Of a stretch of 64,000 nt of DNA, positions 1 to 12,700 are shown one piece after another. Within the stretch, counting starts at the first letter, position 1. Each line of letters starts with the position of its first letter. The translations under genes and the position numbers were made by a program. Under the pieces are notes generated by a model. The model did not search any database. It worked only from the letters and a program-made list of their open reading frames with translations, and had not been told where the DNA came from. This DNA is from Calliopum simillimum (lineage: Eukaryota > Arthropoda > Insecta > Diptera > Lauxaniidae): assembly GCA_951812925.1 (NCBI GenBank), contig OX638372.1, positions 3,968,001 through 4,032,000 on the forward strand, given 5' to 3'.

Positions 1-115
1 AAAAAAAAAAAAACTTAGCTGACCGGCGCTGGGGTACGAACCCTTGCCCTTCCATATGATAGTCAGATACATATCCTCTGCGCTGCTCACGCATGTGATG
101 TAGAAGCAAAAAAAT
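1..115 (-). repeat. tRNA-like SINE end, cut by window edge
   Basis: Read on the minus strand, this piece contains GGTTCGTACCCC, close to the RNA polymerase III B box (GGTTCGANTCC), followed by a short stretch and a 13-base T run that in this orientation lies at the window edge. About 50 bases upstream is TGAGCAGCGCAGAGG, a weak A-box candidate. No complete cloverleaf is evident, so I read it as a tRNA-derived SINE or decayed tRNA copy rather than a functional tRNA. The sequence beyond the left edge is not visible. Confidence 0.35.
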
Positions 116-1760
116 TTGTATATAAAGAAAATGTCTGTCCAAAAATAGAAATTTTTGCTTAAATTATAAAAGTCAAAATGATTTTATTTTTTTATGATAT
201 TTACCTTACTCGAGTAAGGTGACAATTATGACACTCATTTTGTGCGTGAAAAAATAAAGTTATTTTGACTAGAATTATAAATTCAAAATGGTCACACATT
301 TTTTTTCTGAAAGTATAAATTACCTTACATAAAGTCAAATGTAGGAAATTTATAGTAAATATTCCTTTATTATTTAACTACATTTTATTTGTAGATATGA
401 CGTTACGGACTCATCTAATAGTTCTTACGTAAGGTAAATCATACTTGAAATTTAGTGTTGATTACTTTAATTTTTCGACTAGCCAATAAAGTAAAAATTA
501 TGATACGTATTTTTCTCCGTGTAGCTTCTTGTTAGTGGAATAAGGTGAACAAATGAATCAAAACAACTCCTTCTTGCGAATAAACCGGCTTTAAGCCCCT
601 TTTTTGCCTCTAAAAGTTTGAATAAAACATACAACTTTCAACTCGCAATAACCAAGCTCACAGTTGTTTATTTTCGGGTTAGTATATAGAGAAGTGTTCA
701 TGGAACATACATATAAGTATGTATTTTGACTAAACATTTTAGAAAACCATTGCTTTGTTGATTGATAAATCAGCGCAAATATTATTTTCTGTCAGAATAA
801 TTTTTACGTTTTTTATATGAAATTCATAAATATACTTGCTATAGTACACAATGTGGAGGAGCGCGGCTCTATGGGGATTTTTGATTTTTACATATTCTAA
901 ATGGGCCAGGGAATAAAAGGTTATACTCAAATCAAATTGTTAGTGAAGCTGCTGCTGCTGTATGTGGTTCAGAAAGAAGAGATGGTCTCATCAAAACAAG
1001 GCTGGAATCACGAAGGGCAATGCCTGTTTTTAATACTAAAAAGGAGTTCAAATTTGTTTAAAATATACTAATATTATAACAAAAATCACAATTTAAACAC
1101 GTTTAAGCTCTTTTATTGACTTTATCCCATACAAATAAACTCAACGTAATATTTTTTTTTTTTCAAAACTTTAATGTCTTTGTGGCAGTACAAAACATTA
1201 AAATATCAAAAAGTACCATATAACTTTTTTTATAAAGAATATTATGGAGCATCATTTCGCATGTGAGCCATTTCGAAAATCGCAAAAAACACATTTCGCT
1301 CCACCCTAATGGACATGCATGACATTGATCAAACAAAATTCTGGGTCATAACCCTGACCCAAACCTCACAACTCACTGCAAAAGAGAAGAAAATAATTAT
1401 TTTTTAATTTTTCTTTGACAGCAAAAAAAAACTTACTTTCCACCTCCACATCAATAGTGGTTGTTTCTGTTTTAGCTCGTCTACTTTATATTCCATAACG
1501 TTCTTCTTCACTTTAATGTTTGATGATTTCGAATGGAATGTGTTTCGAATGTGGTGATTGGTAATGTTTGGTTTAGTTTTGGTTTTAATTCCCACTTTAT
1601 CATCTACTCGGTTCTTCTACTTGGAGCAGCAGCAGTGCGAAGTGTGCATGATGAATGGATATCAATGGATATTCACGCGATGCTGCTGGAGAGAGAAATT
1701 TAAAATTAAGAAATAATTGCTAAAATAATAAAATAATTGACTGACTGACGTTTTTGTTTA
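116..1760. other. AT-rich non-coding stretch, no gene recognised
   Basis: No open frame here has the look of a protein. The only structure I noticed is a perfect 16-base palindrome, CCTTACTCGAGTAAGG (204-219), with the related word TTACCTTAC at about 311 and its inverse GTAAGGTAA at about 428; these could be ends of a small decayed inverted-repeat element. The rest is homopolymer-rich AT sequence. Confidence 0.4.
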
Positions 1761-1761
1761 T

Positions 1762-3660
1762 CCAATTGAATTGAATTGAATTCTTTATTGAGACTTTTTT
1801 TAAAATCGAATGTACAGATTAATTATAAAGTTCACTTATTGTAATACTAGCGGCTGTAACATATGGCCTGCTTTAAAGTTTACGATATTAATAAAATACA
1901 TAGATTGCCTCTTGGCATGTAGTCTTATTAATTACAAATTTACTCTTGCTCCTGGAGTAATGTAGCTGTCTCTTTTAACGACTGTTAACGTTATATACAA
2001 TTAACAAAAAACAAAACAAAAAAGAAATTGAAGAAGAGAACGACACTCCTCAACCATGCATGACATGCAAGTAAATCACACATAAGCCAAGCAGTGCCGC
2101 TATCTCTCTCAAGTACCAAAATCAACATACACGAATAAAATCGACTAGATAAATCATAAATTAATTAATTAATTTGAATACACTAAAAATGTAAAATAAA
2201 AGACAAGATATGATGACCAGTGATACAAGCATAAGTCATAAACAAGGCAAAACACAAGCCCCAGTGCGAACACCAATACAAGAGGTCCTACCGTCATTCA
2301 TGACCCCACTCCCACCATAAGCCACCAACATTTGAATGCAAATATTTGCGTAATTTTACACTGAAATTAAACGAATCATTAATAAAAAAACATAAAAATA
2401 AACATAAATCTCTTTCGTACAAAGGAGATTCCTTTTTTAATATAACTTGAAGCTCCATAAATAAGCATCATAAAACTTAAGATAAAAAGCTACACAGGTA
2501 GGCTCTGTCCGCCACCCATGAAAAGTGAGAAACTCTATTTTGATGATAGAGAAAGATATGAGCGGTATATCAGAAAAGTGAAAAAAAGAAAAAATGTTCG
2601 TTATTATGAAAGAAAACACATTTTTTTAAAAAAATTAAAAATAAAGACTGTCCTCGGTTATGCCCTATCGTGGCTTTCAAATAATAGGGGATTGGGGAGT
2701 CATCGGGAATCCTGTCAATATCCTCTAGTAGGACACCTACAGGAGAGTGGTAAAAAGTGTTGCCCCAGGAGCTATTTAGCTGTGAAATATTAATTTCTTT
2801 TATAACTTCATTTTCAGAATCATTCATTCTGACAATAAATTTCCTCATGAGAAGTACAGCATATTTTATAATCGGAGTAACTTTGGCCTCCTTGTACAAA
2901 AAATTGTTGGAAAATCTTTTTGTTTGTCCTAGTCTCAAAGTTAACATTTAAACACATTCTGAGAATACTTCTTTCAAAGCGCTCCAACTCCAAAGCGACT
3001 GCCGGAGAGATAGAGAACCAGGAAGGGAAAGCATATAGCAAGATTGGCCTCAAAAGGGTTTTATACATCAAGAGTTTAGTTTTTTGTAACATACCTTTAT
3101 TTCTAAGTAAGGAAGAGAGAATGTTTGAGGCTTTACGAGCTTTAAGAATGTTGCCTCTTTAACTGGGACCTCACTCGGTTCCACTTTGGGCTGCTCCCCG
3201 CTGCTTGAAATTGTCTTTAAAGCACTGCTTCCGTTGTTGCCACGCTGACTAGCTTCGCGCCTCTTAAAAGTAGCTTGATCCAAGATGGTGAATCTGTTGG
3301 ATTTTTCTTCAGCAACAAAACTGAAAACGATATTGTTATAAGAGGAAGCTCTGTGTCTTTTATCAGGAATAGACCACTCTTCGTCGCAATCGTCATTGCC
3401 CGACAAGTCTAGAAGCGAGTTGGCAGCCTCCATTGCTTGATCTTGGACTACATTGTTGCTTGCCATTTTGTAGATTTTTTTTCTATCATTCCATTTAAGA
3501 AAATGGTGACTTTAAGAGTGGCGCACCACCTTTTTTATTTTACCGCCAATACTTTTTCGCTGGCTAAATTTAATCGATGGTAGATGGAAACGTTTAAGTT
3601 TTCCCTGGCGTCCTTCCACTTCGACACCAATACTGAGCACTGAAAAGTGCAGGTTACAAA
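1762..3660 (-). mobile_element. Internally deleted LINE (jockey/I-like), minus strand
   Basis: Two open segments on the minus strand belong to a non-LTR retrotransposon. The frame from 3466 down to 3068 starts MASNNVVQDQAMEAANSLLD and looks like an ORF1 N-terminus. The frame 3092-2820 carries the C-terminal end of a reverse transcriptase protein (YKTLLRPILLYAFPSW, a motif shared by jockey-like elements). They overlap by about 25 bases in different frames, so most of ORF1 and nearly all of ORF2 are missing between them. The likely 3' end is near 1762, where the minus strand reads AATAAAG and then repeated AATTC units. The 5' limit near 3660 is a guess. Inactive copy. Confidence 0.6.
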
Positions 3661-5600
3661 AATTCAATCAAATAATCCGCTTTAGTAAACGAAATTTTAA
3701 TTTTAATTTTTAAGCAGCAAAGAAAAAACACGTCTGTCTTATTCGACAGTAAAATCCAGAATCTTTGTTTATCCAAAACAGCTGACGATCTGATTGTTTT
3801 GTTTTGTTGCCAGATTGCAAGAATAAATTTTGTATGGGCAAACTCACACGCAGGGAAATGAAAGTAAACGGAGGGAAATCCGCTGTGAGCTACCCAGCAA
3901 ATCCTACATAACCATATTGAATTATGGACTGACCCGTTTAACATAAAATTTTTCTAAAACTACTACTACGAAGAAATTTAGAAAGAGTTGGATATAAAAA
4001 ATAGTGCTCTGCTTTCACACTCGAAATGAAAAAAAATAAAAAATTAAGTTGACAGACAGAAAAAATTTGTATATTAATTGAAGCAGTTTCAAACCAAAAT
4101 AGAAAATTACGCTATTATAAAAGCCCAATAGCAGCGCTTATAAGGTAAATAAAAAGTTATTAATCCCATTCACAAGAATCTCAACGAATCTTTAATTCTT
4201 TCATAGAATCTGCAATTTTCCAATGAACTGTCGAGTTGTGAAGAAAATAGCCAACAAAAAAAGAACCATCAGAACTAATGTATTTATTGAAATCCCAAGC
4301 CATCATATCTCCAATCTTTCTTGGAAATAAATAATTTATTCAAAATTGTGAAGGAATATGTTCATGTTTTTAACATTAAAATAATTTTTAAAATTGTTGC
4401 TTCAGTGTTAGCAAAAATAATTAGAAGAAGGAAGGAGACAACTATAATTTTTCTATTAATTTTCTTAAGGGAAAATCACATTTATAAGACAGGGATGAAC
4501 ATTCACATTTATTCTCAAAAGGATAGAAAAAAGAAAAGGGTCAACTATAGTTTTTTTCAATATTGGTAAGACAGGGATGCACGATCACACGGATAGGGCA
4601 AAAGTGGTTATTTTTTTCCCGATGCTAGAGGAAATGTAACTGGTATAATACGTTTTTTGTAACTCTTATATAATAAGGTTGGTAACTGTTACAGGATTTG
4701 CTGGGTAGTCAACTGTGTAGTTGAAAATTTTTTGGGAGCCGCTTAACCCATATCGTAGGTGTAATAGATCTATATACTCGAAGGTTTATGTTTTTGATAT
4801 TAAAGACCAATTTATTAGCTTTAGCTTTTTAGTAAATTTGTTTTATGTCATGCCACGCCCTATTTTAAAGGTTAAATGGGCGCCAAAGCGAAACCATGTT
4901 TTTGGTACTTTTTTTGAAAATTTGACAAAAAATATTAAAATCTATCAAAAGTGGACAATACCCACACAGAATGGATTAAAGAACTAAACTTATTTCCGCA
5001 GCAATGATTTACATAGCTGATTTCTTAGGTGAGAATTATAAAGCGCCGAATTAGGTTATGGGTCAAAAAGTAAAATACCGAAGTCTATTAAATTTTCTTA
5101 AATTTTTAGTTCTATATATAGGCATTTTTCGATGAGGCTCAAACTGATTTTCCGACACTTTTTTTACTCAATTAACCTTTTTATTACAAAAATTTAAGAA
5201 AAAAAAAAATGCGGAAATTTTTGGTACGATATAAAAAAAAATTTGTAAATATTTTTAATGATTTTAAAGGTTGATTCATCGCAAAATTCAAGCAAATTTT
5301 ATAAGAAAAGCTGCGAATAAAGTTATAAAAAATATTTTAAGTTTGAAGAGGTTATCTCATTGTAAAATTTATGTAAATTTTATAAAGAAATGAGATCGGA
5401 AACACTATTCCATATAGCAAACTTCTCCATTCTGTAGCTCTTTTAATTGCATTAAAAAAGATTCCTTATGCCCTCTCTCAAAACGTTTTTATGTGCCAAA
5501 TCAATTTTTTTTACGTTATTCGAAAATACCAAGAAAACTATCAAAAATCAACATAGAGGAGATGCAGATTATGCAAGCGCGAATCAGAGGGCCCTTTCCT
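3661..5600. other. Anonymous AT-rich interval
   Basis: No gene recognised. At 3836-3900 there is a fragment (GGGCAAACTCACACGCAGGG, then AACGGAGGGAAAT) that resembles the foldback family seen at 23.6-24.0 kb. The frames at 4321-4569 and 4721-4987 are low-complexity AT translations without family features, and I do not call them genes. Confidence 0.35.
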
Positions 5601-7637
5601 GTTTCAGTTGCCCCAGGGGGATCGTGGGGCTCTCTGGAAAATAGCTCTTAACTTAGATAATTATGACTTAACCTTTCAGACCTATATTTGCAATTTGCAT
5701 TTTAGGCCAGAAGATGTTACATTAGGTATTAACAATATAGCTCGCCTAGTGCTTAACGCAATTCCAATAATGATTGATGCGGAGGTTTCGGTTGAAATCG
5801 ACTGAAGGAACGTTGTCGAAGCATCAATGAGGACAGCTGAAAACGCCTTTGCTTCTCCTCCTGAGCAGCAAACTCAGGAAGCAAACGTCGTGGCTGCAGA
5901 AGTTACGGATACAGCCGAAAACGACGTTGCTTCTCCTCCTGAGCAGCAAACACAGGAAGCAAACGTCGTGGCTGTAGAAGTTATGGATACAGCCGAAAAC
6001 GACGTTGCTTCTCCTCCTGTGCAGCATAATCAGGAAGCAAACGTCGTGGCTGTAGAAGTTATGGATACAGCCGAAAACGTCGTTGCTTCTCCTCCTGTGC
6101 AGCATAATCAGGAAGCAAACGTCGTGGCTGTGGATCATGTAGTTGAACAAGGTTTTGCAGAGCCGCCAACTACGACTCCGTTACAAAAAGCAAATATAAT
6201 GGTTGCCGGAATACATTTAGAAACAATCAAAAGGTTACAGAAAATGTCTTCGTGCATTAAGTGAAAATCATCTTGATAAGCGATGCTTGATTCTAATAGA
6301 TGAAATGGTACTTAAAAAAAAATGTACACTTAGATTATTGCACTGATACTCTGCAGGGCGTGCAAGATTTAGGACATGGAAAACGAACTCCTAAAATTGC
6401 AGATACTCTTTTTTGGTAGTTAAGTTGAAGGGTATCAACAATGACTGGGAATTCATCCATAGCTATTATCCATGTAAAAATTCAGTTCGCGAAAATGATT
6501 TAAAAGAAATTGTATATGAAGTCATTGAAAATGTGAAAGCACATGGTTTCATAATAAAAGCAATTATAGCGGACCAGAGCTCAACAAATAGGAAATTGTT
6601 TAGACAAATCAAGGAAGACCCCAATTTTAATAAACCTAATGAGGAACATATTTATTTAATATTCGATTTTCCTCATATGCTTTCTTCCATTCGAGTTTTG
6701 CTACGTAAAGCAGATATTGAATTTGGAAGAAGGAAAACAGCTAGTTGGAAAATAATACAAAGAGTTCATAGACATGCCAACTTGACCGAAAGCGATTTAA
6801 CAAGCGACCGTAGAATAAAAACAAAGTACATAATTACCAACAAAATGTTTAGCATTAGATTCGTTAGAGTAATAAATCGTGCATTGACACGAAGCAATTT
6901 TCTAACCGGAGTTCATAAAGATAATGTATAGATTAAAAAAAATAACAAATAAGTTTGTTGTTTCCCCCAATTGTGCAGAATTGAGGGAAATACAAAAGTA
7001 CGTTAGAATTTTTCGAGCAATAGAAACAGTACCAAGGCTGCAACAAAATTTCTGTATTGCCGGAATGGCACATTCATTGGAACAATATAAATTATTAGCC
7101 ACAGATTTACTGCGGAATGCAAATTCTGTTGAGCTTAAAAATGTAAATCTAATTTCTCTTGACGAAACGTTCAAAATTTTTCAAACTGCAACTGTTCAGG
7201 ATTTTGTAAATCGTGTTATTGGTCATTCTGCAATGACAACACCAACATTTGCATTTGAAAATGACGACACAATTACTGATATTGTTGATAGATTCGTTTT
7301 TCATAACGATATTTTAATTTGTTTAGACGCAATCGATTGTCCTTGCTGCAACGAAAAAATTTTAAAATTCAGAAATTTTGAACATAATTTAGACAGTGAA
7401 CAATTCCTTGATGTATTAAGAATTCTCAAAATAGAATTTGAAGAAATATTTAATGAATTTTGGTGGAAGCCAAATCTTAAAAAACAAATTCTTCATCGCT
7501 TTGTCCAATCAATTAAATCGCAGTCATCTTGGTTGAATAGTCCATGCGAAAAACATAACATGAAAATCCTTGATAGTTTGATCACGGTCATGTTACATTT
7601 TTCTGCAAAAAAAAAAAGTTTAAATGAATGTCTCTGA
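5601..7637 (+). pseudogene. P-element/THAP9-like transposase, decayed
   Basis: Successive open pieces on the plus strand fit a P-element-type transposase. A likely 3' splice site (TGTTTCAG, about 5601-5609) leads into a THAP-domain second half (CNLHFRPEDV, then a proline-containing AVPT-like end NAIPI), ending at a stop at 5805. Next, in a shifted frame (5827-6264), are four imperfect 26-residue repeats (core AENDVASPPEQQTQEANVVA). After a broken junction come LILIDEMVLKK (about 6285-6315, candidate first catalytic Asp) and AIIADQSSTNRKLFRQI (about 6560-6610, candidate second Asp), then a long frame at 6924-7637 with a GTP-binding/RNase H-like C-terminal character. At least three frameshifts or stops separate the parts. 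The first THAP half with its CxxC is not seen. It is either a dead P-like transposon or a decayed host copy; terminal repeats were not found. Confidence 0.7.
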
Positions 7638-7640
7638 ATA

Positions 7641-7879
7641 CGGCTCCTGTATAAAAAAAAATTCGCTTGACTTGCATAATACTTGCATGGTGGTTGCATG
7701 GTGGTGTCATCAAACGAATGCATGGAGAGGATCGGCCAAAATAGTTCCGCAAGATCTTTTAAGAAACAAATGTCCAATATAAAGGATGGTAAGTTTATGA
7801 ATAAAGCTTCAAGCTGAGGGGTTTTAGAAAATAGTGCATTTCTGTAGTAATCAAATTTCGGTGCATTAAGCTAAATCAA
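7641..7879. other. Short spacer, possible transposase tail
   Basis: Between the P-like transposase and the helicase fragment. It contains a short direct repeat (GCATGGTGGTTGCATGGTGG, 7684-7703). I see no further domain. Confidence 0.3.
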
Positions 7880-8450
7880 GTTACACTCATTGTTGACAGT
7901 ACAGGTTGTGGCAAAACTACACAAGTAACCCAAATGCTGTTAGCCGATTAAATTTGCAGAAATCGAGGGGCAGAATGTCGCATTATTTTCACACAACCAA
8001 TACGTATTTCAGCGATAATAGTGGCGTTGTGAGCGCTGGAGCGTGTGGCAAGTGAGAGTTGTGAGAGTTTAAGTAGCTCCGTGGGGTATACAAACGTTCG
8101 CAAAAGAACATAGATTTTTATAAATTTCTTTTTAGTACAATTCCCCCCGAACATGGTTCAATAATGTACTGCACAACTGGAATTTTGCTACAAAAGATGC
8201 AAACTGATCCGTTGCTGCGTGATTTAACTCATGTCAATTGGATGAAATACATGAAGGAAGTATGGAGTCAGATTTGCTGATGGGGCTGTTAAAAAAGGTT
8301 ATACGTCATACTCCAACTTAAGACTGATCAAATTCAATTTAAGCCAAATTTTTCTCTATTTAGATTCTACCTGACAGGCCGGACTTAAAAGTGATCCTTT
8401 TGAGTGCTACAGTTTCCGAGACTTCAGTGGATATTTCGACAGTTGTTTTA
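7880..8450 (+). pseudogene. DHX36-like DEAH-box helicase fragment
   Basis: Broken pieces of the RecA1 domain of a DEAH/RHA helicase lie in order on the plus strand: motif I as STGCGKTTQVTQMLLAD (about 7897-7950; first Gly of GETGCGKT replaced), motif Ia as CRIIFTQPIRISA (about 7975-8015), ERVAS..ESLSSSVGYT (about 8035-8090), then GSIMYCTTGILLQKMQTDPL (about 8155-8213), a damaged DEIHE box, ESDLLMGLLKKV (8258-8300) and PDRPDLKVILLSATVSE (about 8370-8420, motif III SAT). Wording VTQ..RRISA and ILYCTTG resembles DHX36, a G-quadruplex RNA/DNA helicase. Two gaps end in CTTTTTAG (8126-8133) and CTATTTAG, like intron 3' ends, so the copy is not a processed one. Stops and frame changes show it is dead. 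A TIR element interrupts its downstream side at 8492. Confidence 0.65.
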
Positions 8451-8491
8451 CTGTGTCTATTTCTAGTGGATATTGTTATCTAGAAGACATT

Positions 8492-9382
8492 GGGTGCTAT
8501 TCTTGATTCCGTCGGAAAGCATTTTCCGCGCGGAAGCAAATTTTGCTATTATTGATTCCGAAAATTAGATACTGCTGTCATCACTGTTCCGCAAAACAGA
8601 TAAATTTGTTATTATTGTTTCCGCAAATAATTTGACAAATTTAACAACCCTGACATCGAAGTGACGTTCATTTTTGTGTATTCTTGATTCCGACGGATAG
8701 ATATATTTCAGTTGTTTCCTTCCGCGAAATTTTTGTGACGGAACGACAATAAAAAGTTAAAAATGCATGCTTTTTTGATAATATTGCTCTTTTTATTGAT
8801 AAAGAAATTAAGCTCAATATTATATATCAATTTTAAACAATTTATTACTACACAATAGTCGGTTTAATTAAAAATTACAAAATTTATTTTTAAAATAGAA
8901 CTCAAAATTCATAAAACAATACATTTAATTTTATTAAATAAAGGAAACAATTCGTCTTTATTTTGATTAGATATACATCTCATATAGAAGAAGTCACTTT
9001 CACATCCAACCCTCGCTGCGGTGATCAAACGATGAAATGTAATCACTTGGAAAAAAAAAAATTATCAACACTTTTTTACAAAAAACAACTTTGGAGAAAC
9101 ACGCGTCTTCACCGAACTCTAAAATGTATAGATAATTAATTTTTAAATCGCACTAAAAAAGCTATTTTATTCACATGATATTTACAAAAAATTATCAAAG
9201 ATTCATAGTTTTCCTTTGTTGACACTTCTAATTTTTTTATCCTTTGTCATCTGTCAAAATGTTCTTATTTCCGGGTTTCCAATATTCTCGTTCGATATTC
9301 CTCTACCGTCGGAATCAATAATAGAAGTTTTCATATCGAACGATATTTCTTTCCTTATCGAACGGAATCAATAATAGCACCC
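8492..9382. mobile_element. TIR element, family GGGTGCTATT, full copy
   Basis: Starts GGGTGCTATTCTTGATTCCG and ends with the inverse of GGGTGCTATTATTGATTCCG. Both sides are followed or preceded by ATT (8489-8491 and 9383-9385), a possible 3-base target duplication. Length is about 890 bp. No transposase frame is seen, so it is non-autonomous. The subterminal part repeats related words (GATTCCG, TTTCCGC) several times. A truncated relative lies at 24808-24974. The superfamily is not settled; 3-base duplications suggest PIF/Harbinger but ATT is not its usual target. Confidence 0.7.
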
Positions 9383-9711
9383 ATTATGTTTCACACGTTT
9401 CATAACCACACCACAACAGTTTTTTTTTTTGTTATCTTCTTGGTTTTGACCATTTTTATTAAACCCGCAGACGAATTCTCATTAAATTTCTGGCAATACT
9501 GTTAAAAACACAAAGTGACAGCATTGACATTCCTTGTTTTTTCATCTGTTTTTACAGTTTGTTGTGGAGAAAGAATTTAAAACCAGAAGAGGAGTTTTTA
9601 CGGAGCTTTCACTCCCTAGTAAAAAGTTGCAGGAAATAATTTTTTAAATTTCGTTTTTCAAGTAAATATGCGGTTTTTTATTGTATATAATTTCAATAAC
9701 ATTTAATAAAA
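9383..9711. promoter_or_regulatory. 5' flank of Grip128
   Basis: The 330 bases before the Grip128 start codon. No TATA box or recognised element stands out; the sequence contains a 12-base T run near 9420. The promoter must lie here or within the TIR element upstream. Confidence 0.3.
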
Positions 9712-12700
9712 ATGTCTCAAGAAATAAGAAACGACATAATACGTGAATATTTACCAAAATTAATAAAAGATCTGACAGGCTTCGAGGTAAGATTGGACAT
9801 CTGTGTAAACAACAAACATTTTATCAACTTGTTTTCGTTTTTCTGCATAAGGATAATGATGAAAATACTCGGAGATGTGAAAACTTCGCATGGTCAATAA
9901 TACGAAATCATCGAAATTTGAGTACCAACAGTCACGAGGTTAAGCGCAAAATCGATGGTATTCAAGAAAAATTCAACGTAGACAATTGCAAGACATACGC
10001 AGATCATCTGGGACTACTTTGCGAAGAAATAACTAGGCATCCACTATGTCTGGAACACTACGAAGTCGATGTCCATTGGTCACTACTTGATTTTCTGTTT
10101 ACGCTTGCATATAATCCTACAGGAGCGCTAAAACGTAACAAATATAAAATCGATCTTACACACAAGCACGATGAAGAGAATGCTGAACAAAGCGAAGCGA
10201 GCTATTGGAAAAACGTACTCAAAGAGGACTTTATACCTTTGGAGAGTGTTAAATATACAGACTCTGATTTGAGTGTAAGAAAACAAAACGTAAAAAACTC
10301 CGTATACCCTGCTAATGAAAATTTCATTAAATTTCTAATGTCGACTATGTAAAGTTTAATTTAAATATGCCTGGTGCATTGTATATAAAAAGCAGGGTAT
10401 ATGGTGCCCATCGTAATTACCACACAACAGAATTATACATTTTGAAAATATGTACTTCACAGGATTGGTCTGATAGCGACAGCAATAATGATGGAAATGA
10501 TTATGTTAGTGATGATGCACGGCAAGCAGATTCCTCTATCCAAACAAAATCTTATAAACTACAATCTAACACATTGGCAAATATAAAACCACCAGAAAAA
10601 CAAAAACACTATAAACTGTTTGATTCGAAAAGGTCAACCGAATATTTACTGGCACATGTACAAAATACTTGGTGGTTACCTGGTGCTCAAAATGCACAGG
10701 TTTCTGCACGTTTAAAAACCGAAGCAAATTTTGCTTATGTTTATAATGTTTTCCTAAATGAACAATCAAATAATTTACTACGCTTCCCAGAACTTTCAAC
10801 TGCTACAGAGTTTTGTTTGATGCGAGAAATTTTGTGGATGTTTCATTCTCCAGTAAATAGCAAATTTTTCAGCCTTGATAGCAAACATGGGATTGTAATG
10901 CGTGATAATGTCACGATTCCTAGTGTTACTGTGGTAAGGTTTTAATTTATTGCAAAAATTATCATATTTTATCAAAGGAGGTCAACAAGCTTGTAAACAA
11001 AACCATGTGCGAGACCTGCGCCTTTTATATGAATTTATAAGAATTCCGGAAAAATATACCTCGTCCAATGAATGTATTTTTTTACAGAGAAATTTAAATA
11101 TTTCTATAAGTTAAAAATTTAAAACATATCTCCTGTCCTTTATATCCTCTCGGAGCATACATAGGTCTCCGAAAAAAACTTTTAATCGTAATCGAAGCTC
11201 TTTATTAGTTTCACTTTCAGGTGCCCAAACGTATGATGTTGCATACCTCTACTTCGCCGTTCATAAAACTACAGTGGTCTCTAGTTGGACGCGCTGATAT
11301 GCGCTTTGTTTTCTTTGTTTTTTTTTTTTTTCGCCTTACTTTTCCGAGACAGAAGTAAATTCAGTAAAATTTGACAGTAAATGATCCACCAATGGCCCTT
11401 TATTTCACGCACTAAAATAAGCGATCTCTTCTTTTTTTTTATTCATTATTCATTTCTCATGTAACAATTAACGGATGATTAATTTTTGACAGTATGGTCT
11501 ATCGAACTATTTAAACCAACATATCCTGCCTTACATACGTATGATGTCTAAGCTGCGCTCATTCTTGGATTCAATATACAAATCAGACATGAACGCGCCA
11601 AAAACGATAGAGTGCTACGCAGCAAACCTACGCACATTATTAGATCCAGTTTGGCAAAAAATTCTTCAGTTTGAATCTGGTTTAATAGAACAACATGATT
11701 TTGAAATCAACACTTTATTGCAGCTGCACTACATATTAAAAGATGCATTTTCCATGCTAGAATGTATATATGATATTCATTCACAAGCTGTGCTTAAGCA
11801 ATTCCCAGGTAACAATAGAAACAATCGAATTGTTAGTATTAAATCATTTAAACTGTAAAATCATTACAGCGCATATTTTAAGCTCTTATTTGTTAGCTAG
11901 CTTAATGCAAAGCAATGAAATCGCTAGTAGGGCGACAAATGCAAATTTGGCCGTCTCACTTTTTTTAACATCAATAAAAAGCTTTTGCAACATTATTGAT
12001 ACTTGGTGGACTGGTGGAATTTTAGAGGATTGGCGGCAGGAATTCATAGTTGAAAAGTACGTTTTATAGTATGTTTCATACGGTTTTAATTTATATCGTT
12101 TTATTTCGTACAATTTTTTATAGATCAAACTACGCTGACGATTACGTTGTACGTGTAAGGCCTTTTTCAAAAAATGATGAAAAATATTTTTTTGTTCCTT
12201 TAAATATATCAAAAACAATAAAGAAAAATAGGTGTTTTGAGCTTTTATTGGAACACTCTTTAGAAGCCGGATGCACACTGAATTTATTATATGCAATTAA
12301 TCGTATTGGTGATTTGAGAAATGCATGCGAAGCTATCGAAGGCAAACTTTACAATCAGTTTATTGACGATGTTCTTATATATATTGAAAAACTACAATCT
12401 GAAATTATAACCGAAGAGGATTGTGATGCAGAGTGTAAAGAAAATATTGATAACGAAAACTGTATAATTAGCAGTAATGAAAGTCATTTGGATAATATAA
12501 CTACAACTGATGAATTTCTGCTCATGGCATTTGCAGCTAGTCCGTATCAAAGTAAAAATGTTGATTTAGAAAAGAGCAATTTAAATGCCTATGATATTTT
12601 TAAACAATTGGAAAAAACATCAAAAATGCTGCCATTGGAAGAATTAGTGCAAACTTCACTAACGCGTATCCTCAAAACTCGTATAGCTTTTGCAAATAAT

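Noticed and set aside
1..115. A functional tRNA gene
   Set aside because: Only a B-box-like word and a weak A box can be seen; no cloverleaf pairing was found.
5824..6150. Minus-strand frame with repeated HDVCFLIMLHRRRSN
   Set aside because: It is the antisense of the four 26-residue repeats of the P-like transposase, and stays open for the same reason.
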